Assembly (NCBI RefSeq): GCF_014805685.1 | Contig: NC_060893.1 | Coordinates: forward strand, 18,730,525-18,794,524 | Length of the DNA: 64,000 nt | Reading direction: 5' to 3' | Source of the DNA: Silurus meridionalis | Lineage: Eukaryota; Chordata; Actinopteri; Siluriformes; Siluridae | Shown here: one piece after another, positions 1 to 38,114 of the stretch | How positions within the stretch are numbered: the stretch's first letter is position 1 | Layout: each line of letters opens with the position of its first letter | Made by a program: the position numbers and the translations under genes | The notes under the pieces: generated by a model | Databases searched by the model: none | The model's input: the letters and a program-made list of their open reading frames with translations, nothing else | What the model was told of the DNA's origin: nothing

Positions 1-508
1 AAATCTCGTAATAATGACATGAAATGGTGATTAATGTCTGATAATGAGGCCTGTACTTTGATTCAGCCCACAGGGTGCTTATGATTATGAGTCACATGCT
101 ACATGAGTTTTTAGATAAATGAAGTTGAGAGCCATTCTCTCAATTCTTTAAGCAGAACATGACAAATAATGTAATTATTTTTTTTATTGTTTTGGACTGT
201 GTGGGGGGGCAAAAAAAGTAGGACTATAGAAAAAACTTAACTACAAATGAAAGTGAAATACAAAGGAATGGCAGCAAGACAGTAATGCAAAACCAACAGT
301 CCTCGCCTGTTCCTCAGCAGCTGGGTTTCTTATCCGCAGGAGTGAAATAACCTATTCTCAGCTCTGAGCTGATGTTTAAATACTGTGGCTTTCGCTGGAT
401 GACGGCCCTCGTGTCACTTAGTGGAAATTTATCTGCAAATCAGTCGCGCTTTTTGTTGTGGGGAAGCAGGAAAAGCGCAGAGTTGCAAACTTTTCTTCTT
501 TTTTCTAG

Positions 509-9346
<8,838 letters not shown>

Positions 9347-10715
9347 GTGTGGTGTGTTTTTTTTTTTTTTTTTTTTTTCTTCTTGTATGTTCACAATGTG
9401 CTATCAAGAACCCCTCAGAACACCCCCAGTGTTGGTTATGGAACCACGTAGAACAAGTCACCTGTGTAAAAACAAAGCAATATACTCTTTATCTATTAGA
9501 GTGTGTTTCAGTATATGGCATGCCTCATTAGCCATAAACACACACCACAGATCCTCCTCAATCTAGCTTTTGTGTTATTTATCACTTCTGGGACATCCTA
9601 CTGCCCTTATAAAAGTCACACACACACACATTGGGATAAAGATTATTTTTTTCATCCTTTGTTATGGATAAGGGCTACTATTTTAGACTCTTGTCCTGAA
9701 GGGCCAGAAAACAGCAGAGTGCAATTTTCTTACACCTGAAAGAACTCAAGTTCAGCCAGTTAATTACTAAGGCATGAATTGGGTGTTTGTTAAAAGGAAA
9801 ATGTACATCTCTATAAGGTTATGGTTATAAAAGGCTTTAGTTAGACACTGCCGAGCTTTCTCTCAGATCACATATTTGAACCTACAGTATATTTAAATGA
9901 TATACTGTGTACTAGTCTGTAAGACTTGTTCTGGGTTGTACATGTAAGTTTTGCACTTATTAAAAAATGCAATATGTGATTTTAAAAGGAGTTGTGCTCA
10001 TACAATTGCTGTCTGTCATTTGTGGTTGTGTGTGGAAGCCATTTTGATTCTATCCAATGTCTATTACAAGCCCTTTTTCTGATTTATGGTGCTTGATTTG
10101 GACATGTGCAGAAATAATGGTCAATGCACATATAATTTATTAACATTCATTTATTTGTATTTCTCAGTGTAAATACACTATAATACTTATTTACACTACA
10201 CTGTTAATAATCTTATCAGTTCAAATTGTGTTTGAGGATGGTGGGTTAATATTGTGGGTGGGGTGGAGGGGACATCCAGTGTTTATTTATTTTTTAATTT
10301 TTTCTGCATACGGTTTGCTTTTTAATTTTTGCAGCAAATGTATTTCTGGTCATCTCTAACACATATGAAACTCCTCAATCCCATTGCCATTTGTCCCATT
10401 GGTTCATAGACATTTTTAGACTCTTGTTTTTAATTTTATTTCTTAAGATTTCTTAAGAACTCCAAAACTCTCAGAAGCTGTTGACAAATCCAGAGTTGCA
10501 CACACTAATACACTTCCTATGATCTGTATGGAAAACAGACAAATCTGGCAACACAGAGTTCTATATAACCACGCACTTTACATTCCAATGGTATGGCTTT
10601 GATAGTAAGTACATGCCAAAAGGAATTTTTATTTAATTTAATTTTTATTTTTTTTTAAATAAACCAGGCAAATGGCAGCCCTTAATATCTTACTTTATAC
10701 CAAGACTGGAGTACA

Positions 10716-10772
<57 letters not shown>

Positions 10773-12178
10773 ATTTATATGATTTGCCATAGCTCTGGAT
10801 GATTTATTTTCCCAGTCAGAACACTAGATTATGTTCTTTAAGTGCAGAAAATGTAGGATACTTTTGCAAATATAACTCTGTAAAATTGTGTATCACGCAC
10901 GGTTGAATTGACAGCAAACCCTAGTTTATTTTTGTAGTACAGAAATAAAGAATCTATGATCAAATATTGTGGTGTTTAATTTGCTTATATTTTTGGACTG
11001 ACTTCTATGTATGATGTTTTGTGATTATGAATTACTTTAAAGTTATATAAGATATAAATTTACAGCACAGCATCATAAAATGGAAAATGGAGCGCCGCAA
11101 GACATCCAGCTACAAAGTCAGAAGGACAGCTACACATCATTAAATTACACTTCAACTTTAAATGGGACTTCAGGATATTTAGACACTGTCAGATCAATGG
11201 CTTTCGTGTTTTACCTTGATTTAATTTTACAGCTATTTTCACCAGAGTCTTTAATGAGAAAATTGACTTGCTTATTCGTGAAATGATCTAATGTGGTAGA
11301 TGCATCAAATCATGCAGGTAAAGAGTAAAAGCTTTAGAATGGGGGAAAAAAAATCTGATCTTTATGACTTTGACCATATGATAGTTGTTGGTACCAAATT
11401 GGCTGATTTGAATATTTCAGAAACTGCTTATCTGTTGTAATATTTTTTTTTAACCTAGTTTACACAGAATGGTGAGGGGAAAAAATTAGTAATTCCTACA
11501 TGCAGAAAGAAACACCTTGCTAGGGGCCAGAAGGAAATTTTTTTTAAGTAAAATGCACATCTCTATAAGCATATGGTTAGTGAGGGACACAAAACCAAAA
11601 TATCAAGAAAAATAACAATACGTTTGATTAAACTTTAATAAGCATGATGCTCTTTGTGAACATGCAGAGAGACAGTGGAATGGATTCTAAATGATTGATA
11701 CTGGTGTTGTATCGAGAGGAGCAATTCATTCTCACAATATAGTTTGAAAGGAATGGAGTTTGTCTGATAAATATATAATTTTAAACATTATTCAGCAATA
11801 AACCTTTCAAAATGTTTTATCATTTTTTAAATAAATGTAATGGTAAGTCAGGCAATTTTCAGTCTATTGAATATTAATAATAATGGCATATTGGTATTGA
11901 AAGTACTTTGTATCAGATCTAAATTAAAAGTAGTATTGATATAGTTGCTACCACCAGAAATGAGTACTACAGCACCACATAAGGTAAGGACAGGAAGATA
12001 AATCAGACTTTAACATAGCACCATCTATCCTGTGGTCAATGAAAGAAGTAGAAGATGACAAACTAGGCCTAATGAAACCAAACAATAGTATATTGTACAA
12101 CGTGCATGTTAATCTATTTTGTATGCTTATTCTGACTCCTTCAACATTGAAACAACAGACACCCTGGCAGTTGTCAAA
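9347..12178. other. SH3RF 3' UTR and intergenic DNA
   Basis: After the stop there is a T tract (about 9357-9379) and AT-rich DNA with several possible poly(A) signals, for example AATAAA at about 10943. A (GT)n run lies at about 10718-10769. At about 11365-11540 there is a decayed Tc1-family fragment: the words GATAGTTGTTGGTACCAAATTGG, TTTCAGAAACTGC and TTTACACAGAATGGT recur in the better copy at 20.6 kb. No gene was found; the 68-codon frame at 11080 has no support. Confidence 0.5.
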
Positions 12179-13237
12179 ACACAGTAAACAGGTCTTCCTC
12201 CTCTTCTTCTTTCAGCTGCTCCCATTAAGGGTCGCCACAGCAGATCATCTGTCTCCATACCCCCCCTGTCCTCTACATCTGCCTCTTTCAAACCAACTAC
12301 CTGCATGTCTTCCCTCACCACACATCCATAAACCTTCTCCTTGGCCTTCCTATTTTCCTACTTCCTGGCAGCTCCATCCTCAGCATTCTCCTACTGATGT
12401 AGCCCATGTCCCTCCTTTGCAAATGTCCAAATAATCTTAATCACACCTCCCTCACCTTGTCCCCAAAACGTCCTACATGCGCTGTCCCTCTATTCCTGTC
12501 TATCCTCCTAACTCGAAAACCTTCAGCTCTGCTACCTCCAGCTCCACCTCTTGTCTATTAGTTAATACACCTGTCTCTAAATCATACAACATCGCAGGTC
12601 TCCCCACAGTCCCATAAACTTTCCCTTTCACTCTTGCAGATACACTTCTATCACAAATCACTCCTGCTATCACTCTTCTCCACCCATTCCACCCTGCCTG
12701 CACTCTTTTCTTCACTTCTCTAACACACTCTCCATTACTTTTGTAATGTTGACGCCATGTATCTAATCTCCAACACCTTCTCCACCTCTTCTCCCTGCAA
12801 CTGCACCACTCCACTGCCCTCCCTCTCATTCACTTACATGAACTATGTCTTACTCCTACTGACTTTCATTCCTCTTCTCTCCAGTGTGTACTTCTCCAGG
12901 CTCTTCTTAACCTGCTTCCTACTCTCAACACAAATCACAATATCATCTGCAAACATCATAGTCCACGGAGACTCCTGTCTGACCTCGTCCGTCATTCTGT
13001 CCATGATCACTGCAAACAGGAAAGGGCTCAGAGCCGATCCTTGATGCAGTCCATATCCTTCACCTTGAACCAGTCTGTAATTTTTACTTCACACTTCACT
13101 GCTGTCACACTGTCCTCATACATGTCCTGCCCAACCCTCACATACTTCTCTGACACAACTGTCTTCCTCAAACAAATCCACAACTCCTCTCTCTGCACCC
13201 TGTGGTACGCTTTCTCTAAAACACACAGTAAACAGGT
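12179..13237 (-). mobile_element. 5'-truncated RTE-type LINE with 15-bp target duplication
   Basis: The insert (12194-13222) lies on the - strand. Its 3' end at the left has a (GAA)n-like tail (CTTCTTCTT on the + strand), and its 5' end at the right is truncated. Translating the - strand gives RT and C-terminal pieces such as REVKKRVQAGW, GVICDRSVSARVKGKVY and EDMQVVGLKEADVEDR, interrupted by stops. The same segments occur in the 23.2-25.7 kb copy. It is flanked by identical 15-bp repeats ACACAGTAAACAGGT at 12179-12193 and 13223-13237. The protein type and the microsatellite tail fit the RTE clade (Rex3/Expander-like); the exact family was not determined. Confidence 0.9.
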
Positions 13238-13389
13238 AATTTACAAAAATTACATTTAATAAGATTTGGCTGATTATCCTTTGGTCACTGGACTGAAGCA
13301 CTGGAAATGTGAATAGTATCTGTGTGCTGCTCCTTGTACTGAGAACATTTCTTGAGGTGATTGAGATTTTGTGTGACGTTTTAAGATGT

Positions 13390-14684
13390 ATTAAGGATTT
13401 ACTTTGCTAGTGTGTAGATTTTGGCCCACTCCTCCACACAGATCTTCTCTAGATCAATCAGGTTTCTGGCCTGTCGCTGAGAAACACGGAGTTTGAGCTC
13501 CCTCCAAAGATTCTCTTTTGGGTTTAGGTCTGGAGACTGGCTTGGCCACGCCAGAACCTTGATATGCTTCTTACAGAGCCACTCCTTGGTTATCCTGGCT
13601 GTGTGCTTCGGATCATTGTCATGTTGGAAGACCCAGCCTCGACCCATCTTCAATGCTCTAACTGAGGGAAGGAGGATGTTCCCCAAGATCTCGCAATACA
13701 TGGCCCCGGTCATCCTCTCCTTAATACAGTGCAGTTGCCCTGTCCCATGTGCAGAAAAACACCCCCAAATCATGATGCTACCACACCCATGCTTCACAGT
13801 AGGGATGGTGTTCTTGGGATGGTACTCATCATTCTTCTTCCTCCAAACACGTTTAGTGGAATTATGACCCAAAAGTTCTATTTTGGTCTCATCTGACCAC
13901 ATGACTTTCTCCCATGACTCCTCTGGATCATCCCAATGGTCATTGGCAAACTTAAGACGTGCCTGGACATGTGCTGGTTTAAGCAGGGGAACCTTCAGTG
14001 CCATGCATGATTTCAAACCATGGAAACAGTGGTCCCAGCTCTTTTCAGGTCATTGACCAGCTCCTCCCGTGTAGTTCTGGGCTAATTTCTCACCTTCCTT
14101 AGGATCTGTGAGACCCCACGAGGTGAGATCTCGCATGGAGCCCCAGTCCGAGGGAGATTGACAGTCATGTTTAGCTTCTTCCATTTTCTAATGATTGCTC
14201 CAACAGTGGACCTTTTTTCACCAAGCTGCTTGGCAATTTCCCGGTAGCCCTTTCCAGCCTTGTGGATGTGTACAATTTTGTCTCTAGTGTCTTTGGACAG
14301 CTCTTTGGTCTTGGCCATGTTAGTAGTTGAATTCTTACTGATTGTATGGGGTGGACAGGTGTCTTTATGCAGCTAACGACCTCAAACAGGTGCATCTAAT
14401 TTAGGATAATAAATGTAGTGGAGGTGGACATTTTAAAGGCAGACTAACAGGTCTTTGAGGGTCAGAATTCTAGCTGATAGACAGGTGTTCAAATACTTAT
14501 TTGCAGCTGTATCATACAAATATATAGTTTAAAAATCATATATTGTGATTTCTGGATTTTTTTTTTAGATTATGTCTCTCACAGTGGACATGCACCTACG
14601 ATAACAATTTCAGACCCCTCCATGATTTCTAAGTGGGAGAACTTGCAAAATAGCATGGTGTTCAAATACTTATTTTCCTCACTG
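13390..14684 (-). pseudogene. Tc1-like transposase and element, 3' end lost, frameshifted
   Basis: The right terminus CAGTGAGGAAAATAAGTA (complement, ending at 14684) is followed by TA. A related internal repeat (AGGTGTTCAAATACTTATTTGC) lies near 14485. On the - strand the transposase begins [16 protein letters not shown] at 14318, with the paired helix-turn-helix region ([20 protein letters not shown]). It shifts frame near 14080 and continues in another frame from about 14016 to 13399. That part has [15 protein letters not shown] and NPKENLW, so all three DDE positions are still visible. The reading ends at YTLAK, and the left inverted repeat is missing, so the element cannot move. Confidence 0.85.
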
Positions 14685-15345
14685 TATAACCATATTTATA
14701 TACACCATTATATTGGTCATGTGCAGTACACACTGCTCATGTCTTCTGAGTGATTACCTTTTTTTATAGGGATCTGAAGGAAATAGACACCAAAGGGGAA
14801 ATGCTAGCTTGTTTTTATTTAGGTTATAAATGTTGGTTTGATATTTATAAGCAATACAATTTATTTTATTAATGTAGAATATTAATTCTCATTTCTTTGC
14901 CTTTTATAATCCTAAACAAAGCCATTTCCCATCATACATCTTTTCAATTATTCTCGATGGTTGTATGCTTTTGCTCATTTAATTGAGTTCTGTCTGTGTC
15001 CCATCTTTATGACATTTAAAAAGTGCCTTGTCTTTTTTGTGTTTGATTAAGAATTAATAAAACATACATGTCTGTTCATCTAATGCCGTGTTATGTCTTG
15101 TTGGTGTATTGTTAACCTGATAATGGTATGTCTGTCGGAGGCAGGTCCTCATATAGGACTATAATGTCAGGCCTGTCTGAAATGAGTGTAATTTCGTGTA
15201 GAGGAATTCTGAAGAGAAATTTGTCTCACTTAGGGCCAAATCGATTTTTTTTTTATGTTTATAGCATCACTGTAACACAATGCGAAAGATGTGTCCCTTT
15301 AAACCACGGTATAACTTGACAGACAAAGTCCTCATAATACATTCA
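14685..15345. other. Intergenic DNA upstream of kif3a
   Basis: AT-rich sequence without a recognised gene or repeat family. It separates the Tc1 relic from the kif3a promoter region. Confidence 0.5.
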
Positions 15346-15349
15346 AACC

Positions 15350-15558
15350 TGTGTGTGTGCGTGCGTGCGTGCGTGCGTGCGTGAGTGAGTGAGTCAGTGC
15401 GCAGTCTCAGTGTATCCCGGTGATCTTATCCCCCCCAGGGCCGCTGTTTGGGATGGGCATCTGAGCATGGACAAATAACACAGTCCGACCCACTGTTCAT
15501 CCGACAGGAACCTCATTTTCTTTCTTGGCCTCCATACAGCATACTGAAGATTAATAAA
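15350..15558 (+). promoter_or_regulatory. kif3a 5' region and 5' UTR (position approximate)
   Basis: A (GTGC)n-(GTGA)n tract at 15352-15396 is followed by the most GC-rich stretch of the area (about 15400-15460), then the leader that ends AATAAAATGCCG at the start codon. No TATA box is evident, as expected for a housekeeping kinesin. The transcription start cannot be set from sequence. Confidence 0.4.
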
Positions 15559-33130
<17,572 letters not shown>

Positions 33131-34039
33131 TCTTCATCAGATTCTCACTGCAGGATTCAGGCCAGTCTTCTGCATTAGAGTACATTAATGTTCGATGTGT
33201 AAAGATGGACTAAGTACTGAAGTTTTCGTGAGGGGAAATTCATGAGGTATTCAGTGCTCATGTGCTGGAATATTGCAGTTCTTGATGCTTGTTGTAAAAA
33301 CACCAATTCATTTCAGAATGTGTTTTCAGCAAATGATGCATTTCTTGTTTTGTTTTTTTTTTTTTTTTGTTTTTGTTTTTTACAACTAAACAAAACAAAG
33401 GTGTTACTTGAACTTTGGCTTATACGTGTTAGTTTCAGTAAGGACACGGCTCCTCAGGCGTAGGATGTTACTACATTGATGCCCTGCCTGATTAGTTTAA
33501 AATCTTCAGCAAGCTACTTCAGATATGATTCACACGCTTGATGCTTCTCCTTTTTAGTCTTTGAACTTGATGTATGTATTGTGTCCTACTAACCTGATTT
33601 GGTGAGAAATTCGGCCTGATAAACCTGCATGCTGCTCAACATCCTACTGTAGCGCTACATAACACTAGCTAAACGTTTTTGGTTTCGTTTTATCAGCTAC
33701 CACACGTGCACTGTAGTCAAAAATGAGATCTTTTATTTGCCACAAAATTGTTTACATTTAATATGCTGTACCATGTATACTTGTTAATTTATTAAATTAT
33801 TTACCTCATATTTACATGTCCTGATTGCTTTGGTAAGTGTCGATTAAAAATATGAATAATACAGTCTGTCGATGACCTTCCTAAAAATGATTTCTAAATG
33901 TTATAGCGATGGGTAAGTATGTTATTTAATTAGCATCATTCACTTGAATATAAGCACCACTGTTCAGTTTAGCAATTAACATCATCCATGAATCATAATA
34001 CCTTGTAGAATGGAGAGAGACCAACGTGAGAGCGCATAG

Positions 34040-34216
34040 TGGTGGTGGTGGGTGGTGGTAGCTTAGTGGTTGAGGCATTGGACTTGTGAGTTCAAATCCC
34101 AGCCACACCACTCCTGGACCCCAGAGCGAGGCCTTCAACCCCATAGCTGCTCGGTTGTATGGATGAGATAAATGTAAGTCTGGATGAGGATGTCTGCCAA
34201 ATGCCATAAATGTAAG
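34040..34216 (+). repeat. tRNA-derived SINE
   Basis: The head GGTAGCTTAGTGGTTGAGGC resembles an A box and GAGTTCAAATCCCAG resembles a B box. The body ends GGATGTCTGCCAAATGCCATAAATG, a tail module widespread in fish SINEs. About 175 bp, between kif3a and cytokine copy A. Confidence 0.75.
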
Positions 34217-34394
34217 CGTAGAGTCTTTCTTCTGGACACAAGGTATAGATCAGGGACTCCCCCATCTTCTTGTCAGTAGTTGCCTCTTTATCATCACCAT
34301 CACTTTTTTTTCTTACTTCCTGCACTGTTACACTACTTCCTGCACCATTTTAATAATTAGCTGAACCTGTTAGAAATGTGGCAATGATGTCTGC

Positions 34395-34600
34395 TAAATT
34401 TAAAGAAGAATATCTTTTATTTGTCACATACATTTACAGCACAGTGAAATTCTTTTCTTTGCATATCACAACTTGTTCCGACTCCTGTATCGTGGCTGTA
34501 TCCTGGAGCACAGCGGGTTAAGGGCCTTACTCAAGGGCCCAAGAGAAGCAGTTTGGCGATACCGTATATGCAAATTTGGATGGCAAAGCGCAATAAACAA
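34395..34600 (-). repeat. SINE-like repeat, reverse orientation
   Basis: It contains CAGTGAAATTCTTTTCTTTGC and GGGTTAAGGGCCTTACTCAAGGGCCC, the same order as the repeat at 54.24-54.45 kb. The tRNA-like head is truncated here. Confidence 0.55.
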
Positions 34601-35699
34601 TAGTGTTGTATCTATAGACCTTTCTTCTCAAACATACTTTTGAGCAACTATAAATGATAACTACACCTTTAGATGTTTTTATTACAGATAGCAGATTTAA
34701 AGACTTGCAGTGCTTTGATACATTTTCCATAAAGTATGAAAGCTTTTAAGGTCTTCCAAGAGGTTACAAAACTGTTGAAGGTGTGTGAGAGATTTTCTTA
34801 GTCTTCCCAGCGCTAATGAATTAAAGTGAGCTGAATAGATAACTATGGTAAAGTTCAATATTATGGTGCATTGATGTCTATGGATAAAGAAAGGAACCAT
34901 ACCAAGCATTTAAAATAATAATAACACTAATACTAATGTTTTGGGGAGCATTACAGATATGATAGGTGGTGATTGATGGTTGAGAGAAATACACAGTGTT
35001 TTTAGTTTGAAAATCAAGGCCCCCATGCAGACTTGTCCTTTGAGGCAAAAAAATAAGACCCTTTGCGTTATGTGTGTGATGAATGACTAGTAGACGTGTT
35101 TTACTCTTCCTATACTACAGAAACGGATTAATGAACAGATTGTCATACTTTTATAGGTATTTAAAATGTATTTGAGATGAGGTAGTTCCTCTTTCCTCAA
35201 CTCTCTGTTTGGTAAGTAGTAAGAAGAAAAAAACCCCCAGCTTATTATATTTAACCGAAAGACCCAGGTTGGGGTGTCTTGCAATTATGTAATTGGTGTT
35301 TAACCAATTGTCACTCTAGTAGGTGGTGGAGCTCTTAGCACACCTCCGTACTGGATGATTTCAATAACAGTCCTTCCCTTACCCTAGTTAATTCCAAATA
35401 TCCTGTAATATGGCTCCAGGCTGATGAGACACATACGTGGCTTCAAGTGAGAGAATGTGTGAAAACTATTAAATTGTCAGTAAGCCATCAAGATAATATC
35501 CATATCAAGATCCAGGCCATATCAAGATAAAAATGCTGGATGAAGATGATCAGTCTGATGAACTTTGTACTAATTTGGATCGACCCTTAAAAGAGCTATA
35601 GTTGGACCCATGCTTTGCTTTTGTTAGCATGTGCTAAATTTCAATTAGCATTTCTCTGTGTTTCAGAAATGTGCATGCATAAGCAAAAAAGCAACAACG

Positions 35700-35829
35700 T
35701 TCGTCCCATAAATATATATGCATAAATATTTTATTCATAAATACTGCATCAATGTACAAATAAATTACGAATGCATAAGCTCATAAATAATGACTGATAG
35801 AAAGATATATAAATAGGTATATATGCAAA
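35700..35829 (-). promoter_or_regulatory. Copy A 3' UTR: AU-rich elements and poly(A) signal
   Basis: Read on the - strand, this has at least four ATTTA pentamers (for example TTATTTATG and AGTATTTATG) and AATAAA at 35730-35735. Such AU-rich elements usually shorten cytokine mRNA life. Confidence 0.55.
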
Positions 35830-37199
35830 TTATTTTCCATTTGCATACTCTTTCTGGGCACAGCTGTGGATTTTATCCAAAAACTGGTGAAGTGGAACGA
35901 GTTCCATCTCGTCTGTGTCTGTGCAGTTCTGCTGCTGAAGAGAAGGTACAGAGAAGTTAGACTCGGTATACACCTGTGGCGATGTGCTCAGATTTTTCAC
36001 AAATGTAGAAATGCATATCCATATCAATAATCTTCCTATAACAGTACATCTTAGTGTGTTATTCCTCTTTTATGATGTCCGTTTATTAAAGTAAAAATAC
36101 ATTAAATTACATGTAAATTGTGGATTGTCTTGCAAAATTGGTGCAGTTATCATTTATCAGCTGTAAACACCAAAAAAAATGCAGCTTGAGAAATCACAAA
36201 ACACAAGCTATATTGTACATATTATATTTTAGTGCAATTATCTTTTGTTCATTCTTTTGCCTCTTTCTACATTTTGTATTGCTGCTGGTCTCTGAGAGCT
36301 ACCAAACAAATTTTGATGCATCACTACAACGACAAAGTCTAAAACTCTGTCCTGCATACGTGTAGGAAACTTTGAAGATAAATATCTGACTCTAACCACT
36401 GACTATTGGAGACTTTTTACAAAAACATAAAGAAACTTTTTACAGAGAACATCATATAACAACAAAAACATGTTTAAATAGGCACATTGTGATTGAGCTT
36501 ACAGCCACGGGCTGTGATGTTTTGTAGAAAAATTGTAACCAATCAGAATTGAGGATTCAACATCGCTGTGGTGTAAAAGGGTTCTGCATTCTCAAAATCA
36601 ATCACTTACTTTTGAGTAAGCGTGAAGATGCCTTGGCAGCCTCCAGTACCACTCACTCTTCAATCCTAGGTCCGAGGCCTTGTATGCTGAGAGAACTTTT
36701 CCTGCTTTGCAGAGCATCTCACTCTAGAATACATGTTGAGAATACAGGTTAATATTTGTGTAATAATGTTAAATCTAATTGTAATGTAAGTGAATTGGGA
36801 CTGAATGAATATGTGGTGTAGTAATGTTTACTTACATTGCATAGTTTATCCATGAAAACATTCTTGACTTTTTTCTGAAGTGTCTGATAAAAAAAAATAA
36901 AAAATATACATTGTTAGCTTAAGTTTCTAATCATTATCTGGAATTCTACTAATCACAAGTATTCATATGAATCTTACCTTCTCTGTTAGGTTCTTTTTCA
37001 GGGATTTCACATTCGTCATGATTTCTTTTAAACTGTAGAGTCCTGTATTATTTTCTTCTCGAGATACCCGTTGGCTTTCATGGTTGGAGGAGTTGACTGG
37101 CTTTCTGTTTTTGTGCTGATGTTTGCCTGATAGAAATGGTGCACAATTTGCTGCAGAAACCACTGCAGTAGTCAGGAAGAAAAACATAAAGACGTTCAT
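35830..37199 (-). CDS. il4/13: IL-4/IL-13 family cytokine, copy A
   Basis: A secreted four-helix cytokine of the type-2 family. Exons on the - strand: 36978-37199, 36836-36883, 36610-36723 and 35830-35934, all phase 0 with consensus splice sites, giving 162 residues. Exon 2 is 48 nt, the same as I recall for mammalian IL4. Residues 1-18 form a hydrophobic signal peptide. Residues 25-53 are a basic, Asn/Ser-rich stretch absent from copies B-D. Helix A starts near 55. Exon 3 begins EMLCKAGKVLS, matching the TFCRAATVL block of human IL-4. The last exon has NCT and HQFLDKIHSCAQKEY. Mature cysteines are C89, C95, C132 and C153; no pair corresponds to the IL-4 N- and C-terminal cysteines. N-glycosylation sequons occur at NSS, NNT, NLT and NCT. 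It is convergent with kif3a, as IL4 is in mammals. Whether it is the A or B type of fish nomenclature is not decided. Confidence 0.85.
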
Positions 37200-37271
37200 G
37201 TCGTCGGCCCGGTTCCCAGGTTTAGTCGCCTGCTTTTAAGTTTGAAGTTGTCTTATCTCAGTGATGTGTGT

Positions 37272-37364
37272 CTTTTATACCTCTTTTTGCCGTGAGTGGA
37301 AGAGGATGTGACTGTACAGCTTACGTGTCTGGGAATCCCTTTTGGTATCTCAATCAAGATTTAT
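37272..37364 (-). promoter_or_regulatory. Copy A proximal promoter: TATA, kappaB-like and GATA-containing block
   Basis: On the - strand TATAAAAG (37272-37279) lies about 75 bases upstream of the ATG. A palindromic kappaB-like GGGAATCCC lies at 37331-37339, and TATCTCAATCAAGATTTA (+ strand) at 37346-37363. The same order and spacing occur upstream of copies B and C. Confidence 0.6.
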
Positions 37365-37399
37365 GCGATATATACAGTGTCAGACTTCACTCCACTTAT

Positions 37400-37662
37400 C
37401 ACACCACTAGTGTGTTCAGTTTTTTTTTCAGGTCAAACTTCAGTTAAGTGAGATCTTTAGTCATTCATTAGTTTATTGTGTATTATTAAAGCCTAGAGTG
37501 ATCAAAATGTCTACATTTATATCAAATGTATTAGATTTAGTCACGCCAGAATCTTTTATGCAAAGTTGACTTTGCAAGGTGGAATCCAAACAAAAAACAG
37601 TCCTACACACACATTTATTACTAATTACCACATATCTTAGGTTAAGGAACTGTCAGAGCCAA

Positions 37663-37703
<41 letters not shown>

Positions 37704-38101
37704 TTCCATGTTGATTTATACCTAAACATAAATCAGCATAACCAGTCCACCTACTGGAATGTTTTTGAGAGATGAAAAGAAACAGTAACATTCAAAGGAA
37801 ACCCAGGTTTGCAGATGGTTAACATGTGAGGCTTTACACAGAGAGTTACCCAAGTGTTCATGCAGATTTGGCTATTTTATAGCTAAGCATGTAAGTGCAA
37901 GCAATAACTAGACTTTTGACAAAGTACATGCTTGTATATCTATTGCTTTATGGCCCCAGGCCACCAAGGGACCCAGTGATTTTTAAAACGCATGCAAGGC
38001 GCACTATACTATTACTGTGCACAAAGTGTAATGTTCAGGCAGTAACATGGGGCCCCCTAGTGGTGTGGAAAGAATAGAAGCCATAATTAGATAAATTAAA
38101 G
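37400..38101. other. Region upstream of copy A promoter
   Basis: AT-rich DNA with a (CT)n-(CA)n microsatellite at about 37660-37702. No exon or recognised element was seen before the RTE fragment at 38115. Confidence 0.5.
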
Positions 38102-38114
38102 GACTCAACTGGGT

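Larger units (their letters stand above)
33131..35700. other. kif3a 3' UTR and intergenic DNA up to cytokine copy A
   Basis: AT-rich DNA between two convergent genes. It contains two tRNA-type SINEs (34040-34216 and about 34395-34600). No gene was seen. Confidence 0.5.

Noticed and set aside
12039..12434. 131-codon Pro/Ser-rich frame on the + strand
   Set aside because: It is the antisense of the RTE LINE 3' end.
13399..14016. 205-codon open frame on the - strand
   Set aside because: It is the catalytic part of a Tc1 transposase ([15 protein letters not shown]), not a host gene.
15352..15396. CRISPR-like or regulatory repeat array
   Set aside because: It is a simple GTGC/GTGA microsatellite; no spacers occur, and the genome is vertebrate.
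34040..34110. tRNA gene
   Set aside because: A- and B-box-like words are present, but there is no cloverleaf and the segment continues into a SINE body found elsewhere in the window.
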